Shown: positions 47,057 to 60,616, counted from the first letter of the stretch. The stretch: 64,000 nucleotides of DNA from Canna indica (GCA_034359265.1 CP136895.1:2978501-3042500), one strand, 5' to 3'. Notes: a model not told the origin generated them from the sequence alone. A program made the numbers and translations.

Positions 47057-49732
47057 ATGTGTGCCCAAATTTCCATCGACGTTGGCAGAATCCTTGAGAG
47101 GATATGGGATGCTACGGCAGGTCAACTCAACTACCTCCGACGGCCTCGACCTCGCATCAAAGAGTTGCACAAGGCTGCGGATGAATTAAGAGCCAAGTTG
47201 CAAGATGTTAACAACACAATCGATCAGGCTCAACGCGAGGGACGAACCCAGACCAACGAAGCGCAAGATTGGAAGACGAAGGTGGAGGCGTTACAAAGGG
47301 AAGTGACTGCCATGCAAGATGATTATAGTCATAAAAGGCAGTATTGCCTTGGAGGCTGCTCATGGAATTGCTTTTGCATCAACCGAAGAGCCGCCAAGAA
47401 GCTCGATGAGATCAATAAGTTGATCAACAAATTCGGCACAATTCAACCTACCACATGGCGGCCCCCACCACCAAATGTTCACCTCCCTATCTCAGAGACG
47501 TCAATAAAGGGGACAAATTCATATGTGAAGGAGATTTTGCATTACATCACCGACGAAAATATTAGCACCATCGGCATCCACGGTACGGGCGGAATTGGTA
47601 AGACAACTCTCTTAAAGCGCATCAACAATCTCCCAAAGATGTCCTCTATGTTTGATCATGTCATCTGGGTTGTCGCCTCTAAAGATTGCAAACTGGAGAA
47701 GCTTCAACTGGACATAGCAAAGAGATTGAAGCTGACTCTGGAGGAGAAAGACAACAGCGAAGCTAATGCTAGTAAGCTCTTTGACTTCCTTAGGAACAAG
47801 AGCTGCTTATTGCTCCTCGATGACATTTGGGAGCATCAGGATCTTCAGTTGTTGGGGATGACAAATTCTGCGCTTGAACATAGCCAACAACTAAAACGTA
47901 AAGTGGTGGTGTTCACAACTCGGAGCGAGCAAGTATGTGGTGAAGTGAGGGCTGAGAAGAGGATCCAAGTCAAATGCTTGGGTCCAAATGAAGCATGGGA
48001 GCTATTCCAAAAGAATGTAGGCGGAGATGTCATCAACTCAGATGTTGGAATTTACCATATCGCCAAACAAATTGCCCAAGAATGTGCCGGTCTTCCGCTT
48101 GCTCTCGTCACCGTTGCTAGCGCCATGTCCGCGAAGAAATCTTGGGAGGCATGGAAATATGCCCTAACACAGCTTAAGAATGGCCAGATGTCAGAAATCT
48201 CAGGTAAGAAAGAAAAAGATCCTATGTATTATGCCTTTAAACTTAGCTATGAAAACTTGGAAGATGACAACATGAGAGCTCGCCTCTTATGCTGCTCTTT
48301 ATGGCCCGAAGATTATTCCATCACCAAAGAAGAACTCATAGACTGCTGGATGGGCCTTGGCCTAATTGAAGAATTCAATATGATCCATGAAGCTTACAAC
48401 AGGGGATACTCGCATATTGATGCTTTGGTAGCTGCATCCTTATTAGAGCATAGCGATGGTTATGATAGTTACAATTCGGTGAAGATGCATGATGTCATTA
48501 GAGATATGGCATTGTGGATGGCCTCCGATTGTGGAAAGAGCAAATACAAGTGGATCGTAAGAGCTAGAGTTGGATTGACACAGGTGCCAAAAGAAGTGGA
48601 ATGGAGAGAAACAGAGCGAGTATCACTCATGGATAACAACATTACCACATTACCCGAGCCAACTTTCATTTATCAAAAACTTTCAATGTTGATTCTACAA
48701 CACAACTTTAAGCTAAAAGATATTTATGGGAAGCTTTTCGAGTGCATGCCCGCTTTGACATACTTGGATCTCTCGTATACGGGAATAAGAGAGGTTCCAA
48801 AAGAGATTGGCATGTTATCTGAGCTTCGGTACCTAAATTTAAATTATTCTGATATTAAAGCGTTGCCCAAAGAGTTGGGTATGCTCTCTAATAACTTGCA
48901 GTATTTGTTCTTAAGAAGTATACCACATCTTACATTCATACCCAAAGGAACAATATCCAACTTATCATCATTGAGATTGTTGGATTTATTTAGTAGTGAT
49001 CAATACAATGACTTGGGTGAGATAGAATGCTTACAAGGATGCCAAAAATTCATTGGAATTTCCATCAACACAATCGCCAACCTCCACCGCTTGTGCTCAT
49101 TGCAAAATGTATATATTTTGAAGCTCAAACTAGAGGAAATGTCAGATTTAGCCACTTGGGACGAACTCATGGAGGGTCTCTTAAGGAGCCACAACACGAA
49201 GCAGTACCTTGAGCAATTATCTATTTATAGGATCGAAATGGTCGAATTATTAATGCCTTGCTCTTTATCTAAAGAAGGATTTGACTATTTGAAGGAGCTT
49301 TTCCTTTTCAATCTCGAGAACCTAACAGAGATCATTTGGAAAGAAGTCAAGGCTGAAATATTGTTTCCCAATCTCCGCAAGCTTATAATTATTTTTTGTC
49401 CAAGGATAAGGAATGTGACATGGATTATGCAATTACCATGCCTTAATTATTTGCTTGTATCATGTTGCAATGATATGAAAGAATTGATAAGTGATGCTGG
49501 AAGCTCCACTTCGTCGTCTTCTACCTTTGGTATCAAGATATTGGAATTGGATAATTTGCCAAACTTGAATTACATCACTCGGCAGCCGTTGAGTTTCCCC
49601 TACTTGGAGTTCATAAAGGTGACTGGTTGCAAGAAGTTCAAAAGGATTGCACCAATCGGAGTTGAAATATCTTTAGATATGAGCAAAGTAAAAGAGATTC
49701 GAAGTGAGAAAGATTGGTTGGACAATATGTAG
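47057..49732 (+). CDS. CC-NB-ARC-LRR immune receptor, copy 3
   Basis: The 891-residue protein shows no difference from copies 1 and 2. All NB-ARC motifs and the LRR region are intact. Confidence 0.95.
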   Translation: MCAQISIDVGRILERIWDATAGQLNYLRRPRPRIKELHKAADELRAKLQDVNNTIDQAQREGRTQTNEAQDWKTKVEALQREVTAMQDDYSHKRQYCLGGCSWNCFCINRRAAKKLDEINKLINKFGTIQPTTWRPPPPNVHLPISETSIKGTNSYVKEILHYITDENISTIGIHGTGGIGKTTLLKRINNLPKMSSMFDHVIWVVASKDCKLEKLQLDIAKRLKLTLEEKDNSEANASKLFDFLRNKSCLLLLDDIWEHQDLQLLGMTNSALEHSQQLKRKVVVFTTRSEQVCGEVRAEKRIQVKCLGPNEAWELFQKNVGGDVINSDVGIYHIAKQIAQECAGLPLALVTVASAMSAKKSWEAWKYALTQLKNGQMSEISGKKEKDPMYYAFKLSYENLEDDNMRARLLCCSLWPEDYSITKEELIDCWMGLGLIEEFNMIHEAYNRGYSHIDALVAASLLEHSDGYDSYNSVKMHDVIRDMALWMASDCGKSKYKWIVRARVGLTQVPKEVEWRETERVSLMDNNITTLPEPTFIYQKLSMLILQHNFKLKDIYGKLFECMPALTYLDLSYTGIREVPKEIGMLSELRYLNLNYSDIKALPKELGMLSNNLQYLFLRSIPHLTFIPKGTISNLSSLRLLDLFSSDQYNDLGEIECLQGCQKFIGISINTIANLHRLCSLQNVYILKLKLEEMSDLATWDELMEGLLRSHNTKQYLEQLSIYRIEMVELLMPCSLSKEGFDYLKELFLFNLENLTEIIWKEVKAEILFPNLRKLIIIFCPRIRNVTWIMQLPCLNYLLVSCCNDMKELISDAGSSTSSSSTFGIKILELDNLPNLNYITRQPLSFPYLEFIKVTGCKKFKRIAPIGVEISLDMSKVKEIRSEKDWLDNM

Positions 49733-50983
49733 TTGAAGAAATTAGTGTTATATTAATGCTTTAAATATGCATGTGGCTTGTTTATTGTTTTCATGAAGAA
49801 TAATTGAATAAATTATTATTACCCCTCTTGTAGTTGTAGCTCTCGTGGTTACATTTTAACAATGGAAGAGTTAATCAATAAGAGTTATAATATATAGCCT
49901 TCTATTATTAATTTTGGCTCTCATTTTTTTTTATAAAAAAATTAAGTTGCTGAATATATATGGTCGATCAGAAATAATTAATTGCCATTGAATGCAGCAA
50001 CTTGTTGTTGAGGCACTATATAATTTGGTAAAAAAAGGCACTATATAATTAACAATCTAATTGTTCATTGTCTTAATTAATTAGTCTCTTGCAAATACTT
50101 ACTATCAACTTTTAGGTTTTATTTTTTTTCTTTATTTTTTATAGGAATTAATGAATGACACCATTTGCGTGTGGTTTTGAAAGAGTGAATGAGAATTGGT
50201 ACTGTTTGATAAATTTGATAAGGAGATCTCAGAGTATCCACTCTAATTAATTAATTAGTTAACAATATCACTACTAGTTAATTATTCCTCCATATATAAT
50301 TAAATTTCACCCAATTCTTAAATCAATCTTTTACATTCATGATTCTCTAAACTGTTTTTTAATCAATTATATATGTCTCATCATTAATGTTAATTGATCT
50401 CAATTTTGCTAATGCTTATTCTTATACTTTTAATTCAGCAATTTCTAGAATATAAAATTTTAAAATTCTCTAAAATTGAATATAATATTTGAAAATTTCA
50501 AAATTATAATCAAATTCAAAAATACCTAAAATACCCCTATATTAAAATTGTTTAAAATTATCATTTTGATTATGAAAATACATCCTAAAATATCTAAAAA
50601 GTCAAAATAATTATAAATTATTGAATGTAATTTTTAATAATTTTTTTGAAATTTTAGAATATATTATTATGATTAAAATAGTCATTTAAATTTTTTGAAA
50701 GTGATCATTTGATCATGAAAATGCATTTTAAAATTTTTAAAAATTTATTTAAAAAATCATCGACTAATTTTAGGGTTTCTTGTTTGGGGGAGAAACATGA
50801 TTTTAATTTTTGCCACAACTCACAATTAACAAACATATTGAGCCAATTAATTAACTATTCACGTACATAGACAAACCATTTCATTATAAATCCATGAAAC
50901 GAATTGTAAATAAATATATATATATAATAGCAAACTATAATAAATAAATAAATAAATAAGATAAGATAAGATAATATGAAAAG

Positions 50984-51025
<42 letters not shown>

Positions 51026-51939
51026 TATAAATGAAAAATTATATATAAAAATATAATATAACATAATGAAATCTTCTCATGCAGTGCAGAGTATCACTCT
51101 AGCTTGAATTCTCAATTAATTAACTTACAAACACCACTAATAGTTATTATTGCATAAACTTTATTTGTTTAATATCATATAATTCGTAGGGAGAAATGTT
51201 AATTTGGCATCTTAAACGATTAAGCCTTAATTTCAATGTAACATATTTTTTATACTTTTGAAAAGTATAACTATATTATCACAATATCATAAATTATTGT
51301 GTAATATTAATAAATTAGTTTTAAGAAGAATAATAACCTGTTTTCATAATTAAACTATATATTTCAAAATATTATTTAAATTAAAACACTAACTAGCCAT
51401 GTCAGATCACTTGACAAGATGGATGAGAAGTTCAAATTAGCTCAATCTGATTAATTAGGATACTATATTTTATTTAAACTAAAACATATTAATTAATTTG
51501 ACAATATCGATTTTGATAATCAAATGCTTAGTCTCAGTGCAGAATAAAAAAAACTCTAGTAGAAATTGATCGATTCTCGAAGGAAAGAAGTTAGAGTCTA
51601 TAATTTTGGATCTAGTTATATTATATATTTCTTGAAATATTTATTGGTGAAAGAAATCATACTCGAAATCCAAAACACAGACTAAGAACCAAACACGCGA
51701 TGAAACTGCTCATAGTGCAATTTCAACGCAGGTTGATTGATCGACCATTAATAGGTTATCGACAAGCGACAGTAACGGCAAGTTGGTCGATCATGGGGTT
51801 TTGACGTTTGGGGATAATGGGGAGGTACGAGAAATTAGAGTGACATATCAGACATACAAATTTTACATTACTTCTCTACTTGCAATATGATCTTTCCCTC
51901 AATCCTACTATGGTGCTCTTCCTCTTCTTTGTCGATCTA
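49733..51939. other. AT-rich NLR 3' flank, unit 3
   Basis: Matches unit 2 apart from a TA tract 4 bp longer (50986-51020); three ATAAG copies at 50956-50970. No gene is seen. An open frame at 50855-51064 on the minus strand is low-complexity TA translation. Confidence 0.55.
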
Positions 51940-52119
51940 CCTAGTCATTGATGTTTCAGCTTTCGTCTATCGCTATTTTCTTATCTTCCCGCTCAAGAAT
52001 GGATAGAAGATCATCATCACATCATGAAACACTTAAAATATTGGTGGGCTTTATTGCTAGGATTTATTATCGGGGGGCAAATATAGTAATATATTAATAT
52101 ATATTGTCATCCCTAGATG

Positions 52120-52283
52120 AAACACATCGATGTCGGATTTTATTTTATTTAGGATATTCTTTTAAAATGAGAAATTAAGCTTTAGAAAATTGACAAATAA
52201 CTCATAATCCTATAGATATATTGACTAAAGTTCTTTCGACGACCAAGTTTGATTATTACATGAATTTGATTAGGTTGATTTGA
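52120..52283 (+). pseudogene. Copia pol C-terminal relic, unit 4
   Basis: Same remnant as in unit 1. Confidence 0.75.
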
Positions 52284-52540
52284 GGCATAGGTTAGCCCTA
52301 CAAGGCTATTGGAAGAAGAAGAGAATGATACATCGATCTCAAATTTTCATCAAACGAGAAAATTATGAAAGTTGACTCAATTTGACCCAAATAAGAAAGG
52401 GGCCAACTCACCGCACTAAATCCAAGAAGAAAAAAGGAGTGTTTTTTCTATCGACAGGCTCAGCCCGCCCATTTGGGCCTGGCGATTGGCCCAAGCCTGC
52501 CCATGTGCCCACTATCCTTTGCCCGTTGCTAATGCATGTG

Positions 52541-52979
52541 TAGGGGTGGAAATAAGTCAGACTAGACCTATATGATAGAAAATTGGCCTGAGCTTGGCCG
52601 GTGGCTTATTATAGGCTTTAGTTTTGACCTGAGATTGGCTTGGCTTGGCCTGTGGCATATTAACGAAGCTTGTTTCTAATATAAAATTTTGGTTTGACTT
52701 AACTTGTAGCCTATGTTTTATTAAATTAAATTAATATTAATTATTATATTAAAATAATTTTAATGTAAATACGTAATAAAATAATATTATATATTATATT
52801 TATATATATATCATCTTAATTGGCTCAGGTCGGTCTATCGGGCTCAATAAATTTTAAATTGAATTTGGACCTAACATGATTTAAAAAAAAGACATATTTT
52901 AAAGCAAAATTTTAAAAAATAGGTCATGCCAAATCAGACCACTGGCTCTAACAATTCGCCTGACCTATTTTCACTCCTA
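52541..52979. mobile_element. Small hAT-like element, unit 4
   Basis: Ends and interior are as in unit 1. Confidence 0.65.
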
Positions 52980-53506
52980 CTCACGTGCCAGCTTCCTGCA
53001 GCTTGCTTGTGTGCCGGCGCCAACAGCAGCTGCTACAACATTAAAGGGTAAGGTTCTTTAAATCAAAATTGGGAATCAAACTGCATCAGAATTAAATTCT
53101 TTGGTCAAAATTGGAAATCAAGTTGCAGCTTTTAAATGCTCCGATTCAAAATTGGACATGAGAGGAAATGCAATGATTAACGGCGGATTAAAACCGGCCC
53201 ATCATTAGCACCGGCCGATTTTAATTTAATTAAACCGGGTTTAATTAGAGTAAAACAGGCGCCGATTAACTTTCCCTTTCTCGTACATGGAGGCATATTT
53301 CGTCGTTCCCTTTCTCGTACATGGATGCATATTTTGTCATGCTTATTTTTTCACTGATCACCTCCCCACCGAAAACATCTTTCCTCATCTCTTCTGAAAA
53401 CCTAAACCCCACGTCGTTCTCCTCATCTCCTCCGAAAACCTAAACCCCATGCCCGTTCTCCTCCGAAAACCCTAAACCTCATCTTCTCCTCTCCGTTCTT
53501 CTCCCC

Positions 53507-54185
53507 ATGCCATCGTCATCTTCTCGATTTATGGCGATGATGGCGGCGGCGACAAGACGGAAGGAGGCCACCTCCACCACTCTCCTTCGCACCCTCCGCC
53601 TAAGGCAGAGCCACGCCAAACCCTCCGCCCACTTCGTAGGCGCCCGCTCCACGACTTTGCCAACTTCGATGACTACTTGGACGAAGAGGGGGAAGAAGAG
53701 CAGGAGAGAAGGGAAGAGAGGTGGAAGCTGAAGTTCCTTCTCGGGTTGCCTCCTCGTGTTCTCCCTCTCATTGCAGTTAACCAGGTACATATTTTCATTT
53801 GCATCAATGTTAAATAATGCTTTTCATTCCAATTCTCCATTCAGTGGAGACACTGATGGAAGAATCCCAGTCAACTCAACAAGATACACGCTGAACGAGC
53901 TTGGCCTCAAAACTATCCAAGAACGGAAACCATGCTACAACCATAAGAAGGTAATCATTATTATACCTTGGATCTTAAAAGTAATTTGTATCTAACTTAT
54001 GCCTTCAAAACCACTAAGCATTCTTGTTCACTGTGCAGGTAGGTGGCTGGACAATTGTCTTTGACGGACTAACATTTGTTACAGTCAGGGGTGCTGGACA
54101 CCAAATTCTCACATTTGCTCTCGACAAGCTCCCCAGCTTATTTATCATAATTTACCCCCACTTGTATTCCATTCATTTCTCTTGA
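53507..54185 (+). pseudogene. Chimeric carboxypeptidase-like fragment, unit 4
   Basis: Same exon pieces and frameshift; downstream it has G at 54308 (shared with unit 3) and a private G at 54560. Confidence 0.7.
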
Positions 54186-55070
54186 ATTAAAAAAAAGTAT
54201 TATCCATAATTTCTTGGATAATCAAGAATTGCCTGACACACCATTCTAGCAATGGAGATTCCTCAAGTCCACATCTAAACAGTCATATTACCAGCTCCAT
54301 ACTCCCTGCTTCATTTTATGAAATGTTTGTCTTCCCAACCTAAGCAAAGCAATGAGATGATTGGAAATTGGTGTTGTATCAAGCTCCAAATTAAATACTT
54401 ATTTCAGTTCATATGCTGGCTTCCTATGTTTTTTTTATAATGGGACTTACCAAAATTAAGAATTAATTACATTCAGTTACTATTATTTTTTTAGTTTTTA
54501 ATCAGATACATATTACTCTTAAATCAAACCCAAGTTGGATTAAAGATGATTGTTTTATTGTTTTATTTTATTTTTTTGAGTTGTAATTTTTTTTTAGCTT
54601 ATTAATGCAATTTGAACTGCGTCAACGTTTTATAGGTTCCAAAATAATATTTATCTCAATATATTAAATTCCAAATACAGAAACTCAATATTTAGTTGTT
54701 TTTGAATAGGATCAAATTATTTCAATTTTCTAGGCATTCCCAACATTCATTAACAAAAAAAAAAAATCAAACAAGTGGCTCAAGATCATACTTCATATAG
54801 GGTGCAAGGTTAAATAGTAAGAGAATACAAACATGTTTATCAATTTAAGTATTATAATATTCATTGATGGACATATTTCTAGTATTTGTAGTTACTATCA
54901 TATATAGTTGTCAAATAGAGATTTGAATCGTGAATCATTAGGCTGATTTTTGAATTGTGAATCGTGAATTGTATTGAATCTTAAAATTCAAATCATGTTG
55001 CCAGCAGTCGTGAAATCCAATGTGTCTCATCTCCACATTGCATATAAAACCAATTGTTGCAATTGTTGCC

Positions 55071-55245
55071 TAGGGATGGCACTGGGGCGGGTTTGGGACG
55101 GCGAAGCCAATCCTATCCCAAACCCATTAAGAAAATTCAATCCTAAACCCGTCCCAAACCCGTTAGTATTTTGAAGGGTGATTCCCAAACCCATCCCACT
55201 AATTTAACGGGTACCCACTGGGAACCCGCTTTTCGCCCGTTAACA

Positions 55246-55294
<49 letters not shown>

Positions 55295-56392
55295 ACATAT
55301 CACAACATAATTATCACAACATTTAAACATAAATCATATAAATAGTAAGCTAATTTAAACAATGAAATCAATTATCTGAGCTAGTATCAATGACTATCGA
55401 GAGCTAGTAAAGACTATCAATTATCTGGGAAAAAAAATGACTTCTTTCATGCAAAGAATCAATAGGAGCAGGCGGTAGGTAACAATTACAAAACAAGCAA
55501 GAAAAATAGCTTCTTTCATGCAAAAATCAACAGTAAATAATTGCAGGCAGCAGGTAAGAAAAAAGTAAACAAAAAAACAAAAAAAAACTTAAGAATCAGA
55601 TCAAGGGGCGTTCGGCGTCTGCGTTGCAGCGTCAGGAGAAGCAGATCGCGGCGTCGGGTCCGTCAGGAGAAGCAATCATCAGAGTAGATCATGACATTGG
55701 GTTCGTCGGGAGAAGTAGATCGAGGCGGTCGACTACTGTTGAGAGGCGTCGGGAGAAGCAGTCGTCGGAGCAGATCGCGGCGTCGGGCCCGTCGGGCCCG
55801 TCGAGAGAAGTAGATTGAGGCGACCGGTTGCTGTTGAGAGGTGTCGGGAGAAGCAATCGTCGGAGAAGTACATCGATTGGCGGTCGGCTCTGTTGAGAGG
55901 CAATCGGCTGTTGTTGAGAGGCGTCGAGATTGAGCGACGGTCTCGAGAGAATCGGTCGTGTGATTGAGGAGCGGCGAGAGGGCGATCTAGTGAAAGGAGG
56001 GGCAGCGAGGCGGCGAGCGGGCTTGAGGGCAATCGAGCAAATGGCTGAGGCAGTGAGGCATCGGGTGACTGGGTGAATCAGGTGAATTAAAATAATGTAT
56101 TATTAATTTATTTATATTATATAATGGGTTAGGAATTAGGGTATAAGTAAAAAGACATAATTATCCCTATATAAGTATATATTAGATAATATGAAGGGTA
56201 TTTAAGTAATTTTACCCTTAACGGGTTTGGGACGGGTTTTAGACTAAAATCCTGGACCCGTCCCAAACCCTACAGGGTTTTTACCTCAAAATCCTATACC
56301 CGTCCCACGACCCAACGGGCAAAACCCGCTAATGACCTATCAGGGTCTGGGATGGGTAAATACCCATTTATACAAACCCATTGCCATCCCTA
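55071..56392. mobile_element. Non-autonomous hAT element, unit 4
   Basis: Perfect TTGTTGCC duplications; two extra T precede the TA tract. Confidence 0.88.
55249..55290. repeat. (TA)n microsatellite, unit 4
   Basis: About 20 TA repeats after an AAATTT junction that is AAATT in the other units. Confidence 0.95.
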
Positions 56393-57355
56393 TTGTTGCC
56401 AGCAGTCCTAAATTGCATATAAAACCAATTGCATATTAATACCACATATAAAACCAATTGCATATTAAAACCAATTGCAGTCGTAATTCCACAAGAAGAC
56501 AATTCCTAAATTGCATATAAAACCAATTGTTGCCAGCAGTCGTGAAATCGAATGCGTCTCATCTCCTGACCCACATAGGCACATAGCAGGTGCGCACAGT
56601 CCTTTCTTTTGAATGATCAAATAAAGATTAGACAATTTTTTTGCCAGAGGTAGGAGTGAGCCATCAATAAATTTTTAAATCTATCTATTAATATTGGTCT
56701 ATCAAAATCATTAATCATAAATTTCAATTTCAATTTTTTTGATTTAATTAATCAATATTTTTTTTAATATATTGAAACTACTTCAAAATAAAAGATACAA
56801 ATTAAACATAATACTCATAAATAAAAAAATTAAAGAAGAATAATATCTTTACAAACAATCGCAAGAATAAGATATTTTCATTATGAAATTCAAATATTTA
56901 TTTAATAAAAATATGTATTATAATATTTTAGAGATCCCCTTTATATCATAATATTTATTCATATTTAAAAAATATATATGATTGGTCAAATTTTGAAGAA
57001 TGAAATATAATTTAAATATACTTTAATATATTATTTTATATAAGTTTTAGAGAAAAAAATATTTTAAAAAAATTAGGAGCATAAAAATTAAAATATTATA
57101 TATAAATCGATTAATCATTATTTAACAATTAATCAGTACTCAAAAATTAAAAATTTAGAAAATAAAAATAGAAATTGAAACTATCGGATCGATTAATCTA
57201 AATATTCAATTCGATTTCGAACCAATTTTTTAATTAACCATTCAAAAAAATATATCTACATATGCTACAGTAAAAGGAACTTGTTGAAAGAGCTTTGTTG
57301 AAATAGAAATAATTAAATAACAATTAAGTAAAGAAAAAACAAATATGGGTCCTCG

Positions 57356-57363
57356 ACTCCTCG
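57356..57363. repeat. 8-bp insertion shared with unit 3
   Basis: Same ACTCCTCG insertion before GTGAATTC. Confidence 0.9.
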
Positions 57364-57367
57364 GTGA

Positions 57368-57517
57368 ATTCAAAGAGCTTTGTTGAAGTACGTATTTAAC
57401 GATGGTCATGAAATGATCAACTTGTTGAAAAACCGTGGCTACATCATTGGTGATGCAGAGTCGGTGACAATAAACGGAACCATGGGTGATGATATTATCA
57501 CCTACATTTATTACTAG
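57368..57517 (+). pseudogene. Unidentified exon-like fragment, unit 4
   Basis: Same reading frame as in the other units. Confidence 0.35.
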
Positions 57518-58385
57518 CGTGACATTCTATTAGATAACACATTAGCATGTCATTATCAAACACGGTGCATTGTGATAGTTTTGACTGTCATTGAATAGCT
57601 TCGCCGACGATCTAGCGACAAGTTTAGCTACTTGTAAACCTATTTATTCTAGTGGTATTTTCACATTTTGCATATTTCATGTGAACCAAATATATATATG
57701 TGTGTACCATATTTCCCAAGAAGTTAGACTATATGCAAAACTTCATGTTACACTACTAGAATTATGAGTATCAGCAACGGCTGATGCCGTTGCTGAGTCG
57801 TTGCTGAAGAGCATCAGCAACGGCCGAGCCGTTGCAATAGAGCCGTGACAGAAAGTCGCTTTGCTGATGACTATCAGCAACGGCCGCTCGGGCCGTCGCT
57901 AAAAATATTATCAGCAACGGCCGCTCGAGCCGTCGCTAAAAATATTATCAGCAACGGACACGAAGCCGTTGCTGATAACATTAATAGCAACGGACACGGC
58001 GTCGTTGCTGATAACATTAATAGCAACGACCGCTGAGCCCGTAGCAAAGCCGTTAGTAAAAGCCCGTCGCTAAGCCGTTGCTGTAGGTCATCAGCAACGG
58101 CTTTCGATAAACTTTTAGCAACGGCTTTCCCACGGACGGCCGTGGGAAAGCCGTTGCTGATGATGCGTACCTGGTAACAGAAATATTAAAAAATTCTAAT
58201 TTCCATTGATACATTCATTATCTGATACATAACTCACACACTCATACACTCATACACACATTCATTCACATCACAAACACACCAAAATATACATCAAAAC
58301 AATTATATTTATATTGATAATATTATCCACGATACAATTCAAATGCAAAATTAAAATATCAATATCCAAACGAAAAATCTCACGA

Positions 58386-59900
58386 TCACGATGGAGGATG
58401 GTCTGGATCATATGGCGGGGTCTGGAGTGCTTGCGTGTACACCGGCGTGGACTGACTCGAGGACGATGGATTAGATGATGCCGAAGAGATGCCTGCTTCG
58501 GGATGACCTGACATGTTGCGTAGCATAGCATGCATCTCCTCCATCATCTGACTCTGACGCGCGACCGTCTCCTCTAGAGTTCTTATTCTACTATTATGAT
58601 CATAACTGGATCTAGATGTAGACGGCCGCTCACCAGCGACCGGAGGGGTCGGTGCCCCAAGTGGCCCTAGTACGGCCCGCGCATGACCACTATCTACAAA
58701 GCCATATACGCGGCCATGCTCCCAGCCACCTGCGGCCTCGACCCACGATGCTGCGTCAAAGTCATCGGGGGTACCCCCGCGCTGCACCACCGTCTGGCTG
58801 TAGGTCTCCTACTCGAGTTTGATTTTTTGTTTAATATTTATCATAAAACTTAAATTATAAATATATAATAAATAATTTAAACAAATATATAATTATCATA
58901 ATGTGTGCAGCGCGGTTGTCGATGTACTCCCCCGTCCCATATGCTCGACGGTGAGTCCGCTCAAACACCGCCATCGGGGAGGGTCGCTGGACACTCCCGT
59001 CATCCGACACCGTCGTCTACATTTACAAAACAAATACATTAATTAGTACACATAATAACAAATAAAATATATAATTAAAAGATATACTTACCATACGGTT
59101 CGCGTGCACTGCAAATGCAACAGAACCGCCGGTGTGACGCGCTGCTCCCTCCGACATGCGATTTCTAGCCGCATTCCGGGAAACCTCCTTCCATCGATCC
59201 GTCGACCATATCCCCACGAGCTGGTCCCATATATCCGGAGTAATCCAACTGGGGCCGTATCCCTGAGTCTCCGCGATGTTAGTGGTCTCAGCTCGGGCCA
59301 TCGCCTGGGACCGAGCCTGCCCCAGCTGCCCGTTGTACCTTGCCCGGGAAATAGCCTCCCAGGCAACGTAAATGAAGGGCCTCTGGTCCTCGGCCCATGT
59401 ATAGCGAGCCTGCAAAATAATAATATCAGTACCAATATTAATATATCATCATGCATGTAAAAAATAATAATAATACGTGCATCAAACTCGCGCCATAACA
59501 TGTCGACGTGCTCGTTAGGCACGTGAGACCACGTAGGCCATGCCCCGTGCATGTATCGTCGAATAGTAGAAGAAATGCTCCTCGGCACTTCTTCTTGCTC
59601 GAACTTGCACAACAAAAATAAAATTTAATATTATATTATGATATAATGAATTTGTAATGATTCATAATTCATGATATATTACCGCTCCCCAATCACGCTA
59701 ATCAATCTACGTGACTCTGTGGCTGGTGGAGGCTGCCACCTGTTCGGCCCGCGTGGCCGCCTGCGTCTGGATGTACTAGCCTCGGCAGTCTCATCCTCAT
59801 GAGGATCAGCAACAGGAGGATCAGCAGCATGAGTAAGTGCTGGAGTCTCACCGATCGGAGACTCCGAAGCTCTCCTGCGTCGATAACCACGACCAGACAT
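58386..59900 (-). pseudogene. CACTA TNP1-like gene with lost exon 4 splice donor, unit 4
   Basis: Exons by analogy: 59900-59683, 59603-59477, 59409-59092, 59016-58897 and 58808-58386. After exon 4 the donor reads ATG|ATAATT instead of ATG|GTAATT, because 58896 is T here and C in the other three units (G to A on the coding strand). Normal removal of intron 4 should fail. Retaining the intron adds a few codons and then an in-frame stop soon after, removing the exon 5 coiled coil. Confidence 0.7.
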
Positions 59901-59977
59901 ATCTATCGAACAAACATATAATCAGATTATTGTATAAATAGTAGAGATATATTTAATAAAATATATATACTTTACAA

Positions 59978-60616
59978 TTATTCCTCATCATCTGAATAAT
60001 AGTCTTCGAATTTTTCTTCTTCTTCCTCTTCTTCATCTTCTTCATCTCCAGCTTCCTCAATTTCATGATCGTCATCATCAGCATATTCAACTTCTAATTG
60101 AATTGACGTTGTGTCTGCATCCTCGAGTATTGGAATAATACGATCCACAGCAGGAAGATCATCTTCTTGATAGAAACCAGGAGGATCATTTTCTCCTACT
60201 ATCGGATCAATTTTTCCTCTACTTTTTGTCTTACAGACTACACGCCAATCTGCTCTATCTTTATTTTGAGCCGGATACTTCGCGTAATATACTTGTTCGG
60301 CTTGTGATGCCAATATAAAAGGCTCATTTGCTGCCAATTTCGATTTATAATTAACCTCAACAAGTTTGTATTTTGGATGAACTTTCATGCCCCTTTCTGT
60401 TGTATCGAACCAATGACATCTAAATAGGATCACTGATTTCAAGCCGAAGTAGTGCAACTCTATCACTTCTTCCACCAGTCCATAAAAATCCTTATCACAT
60501 TCAACATAGGTTGTCCCTTTCACGCAGACCCCAGCATTCATCGTCTTCTTTGTAAATGCATATTCAACCGTGTGAAATTTATACCCGTTAACAAAATATC
60601 CGCTATAGCACGACAC
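59978..60616 (-). pseudogene. CACTA DUF4216 piece, unit 4
   Basis: Same 212-codon frame. Confidence 0.8.

Larger units (their letters stand above)
34631..51939. repeat. Tandem segmental duplication, unit 3
   Basis: Third head-to-tail copy, 17309 bp. It carries an 8-bp insertion (ACTCCTCG, 40043-40050) and a G at 36999, both shared only with unit 4. Confidence 0.97.

Noticed and set aside
50855..51064. Minus-strand 69-codon frame rich in Ile and Tyr
   Set aside because: Translation of TA microsatellite; the frame is broken in the other units by small length changes.
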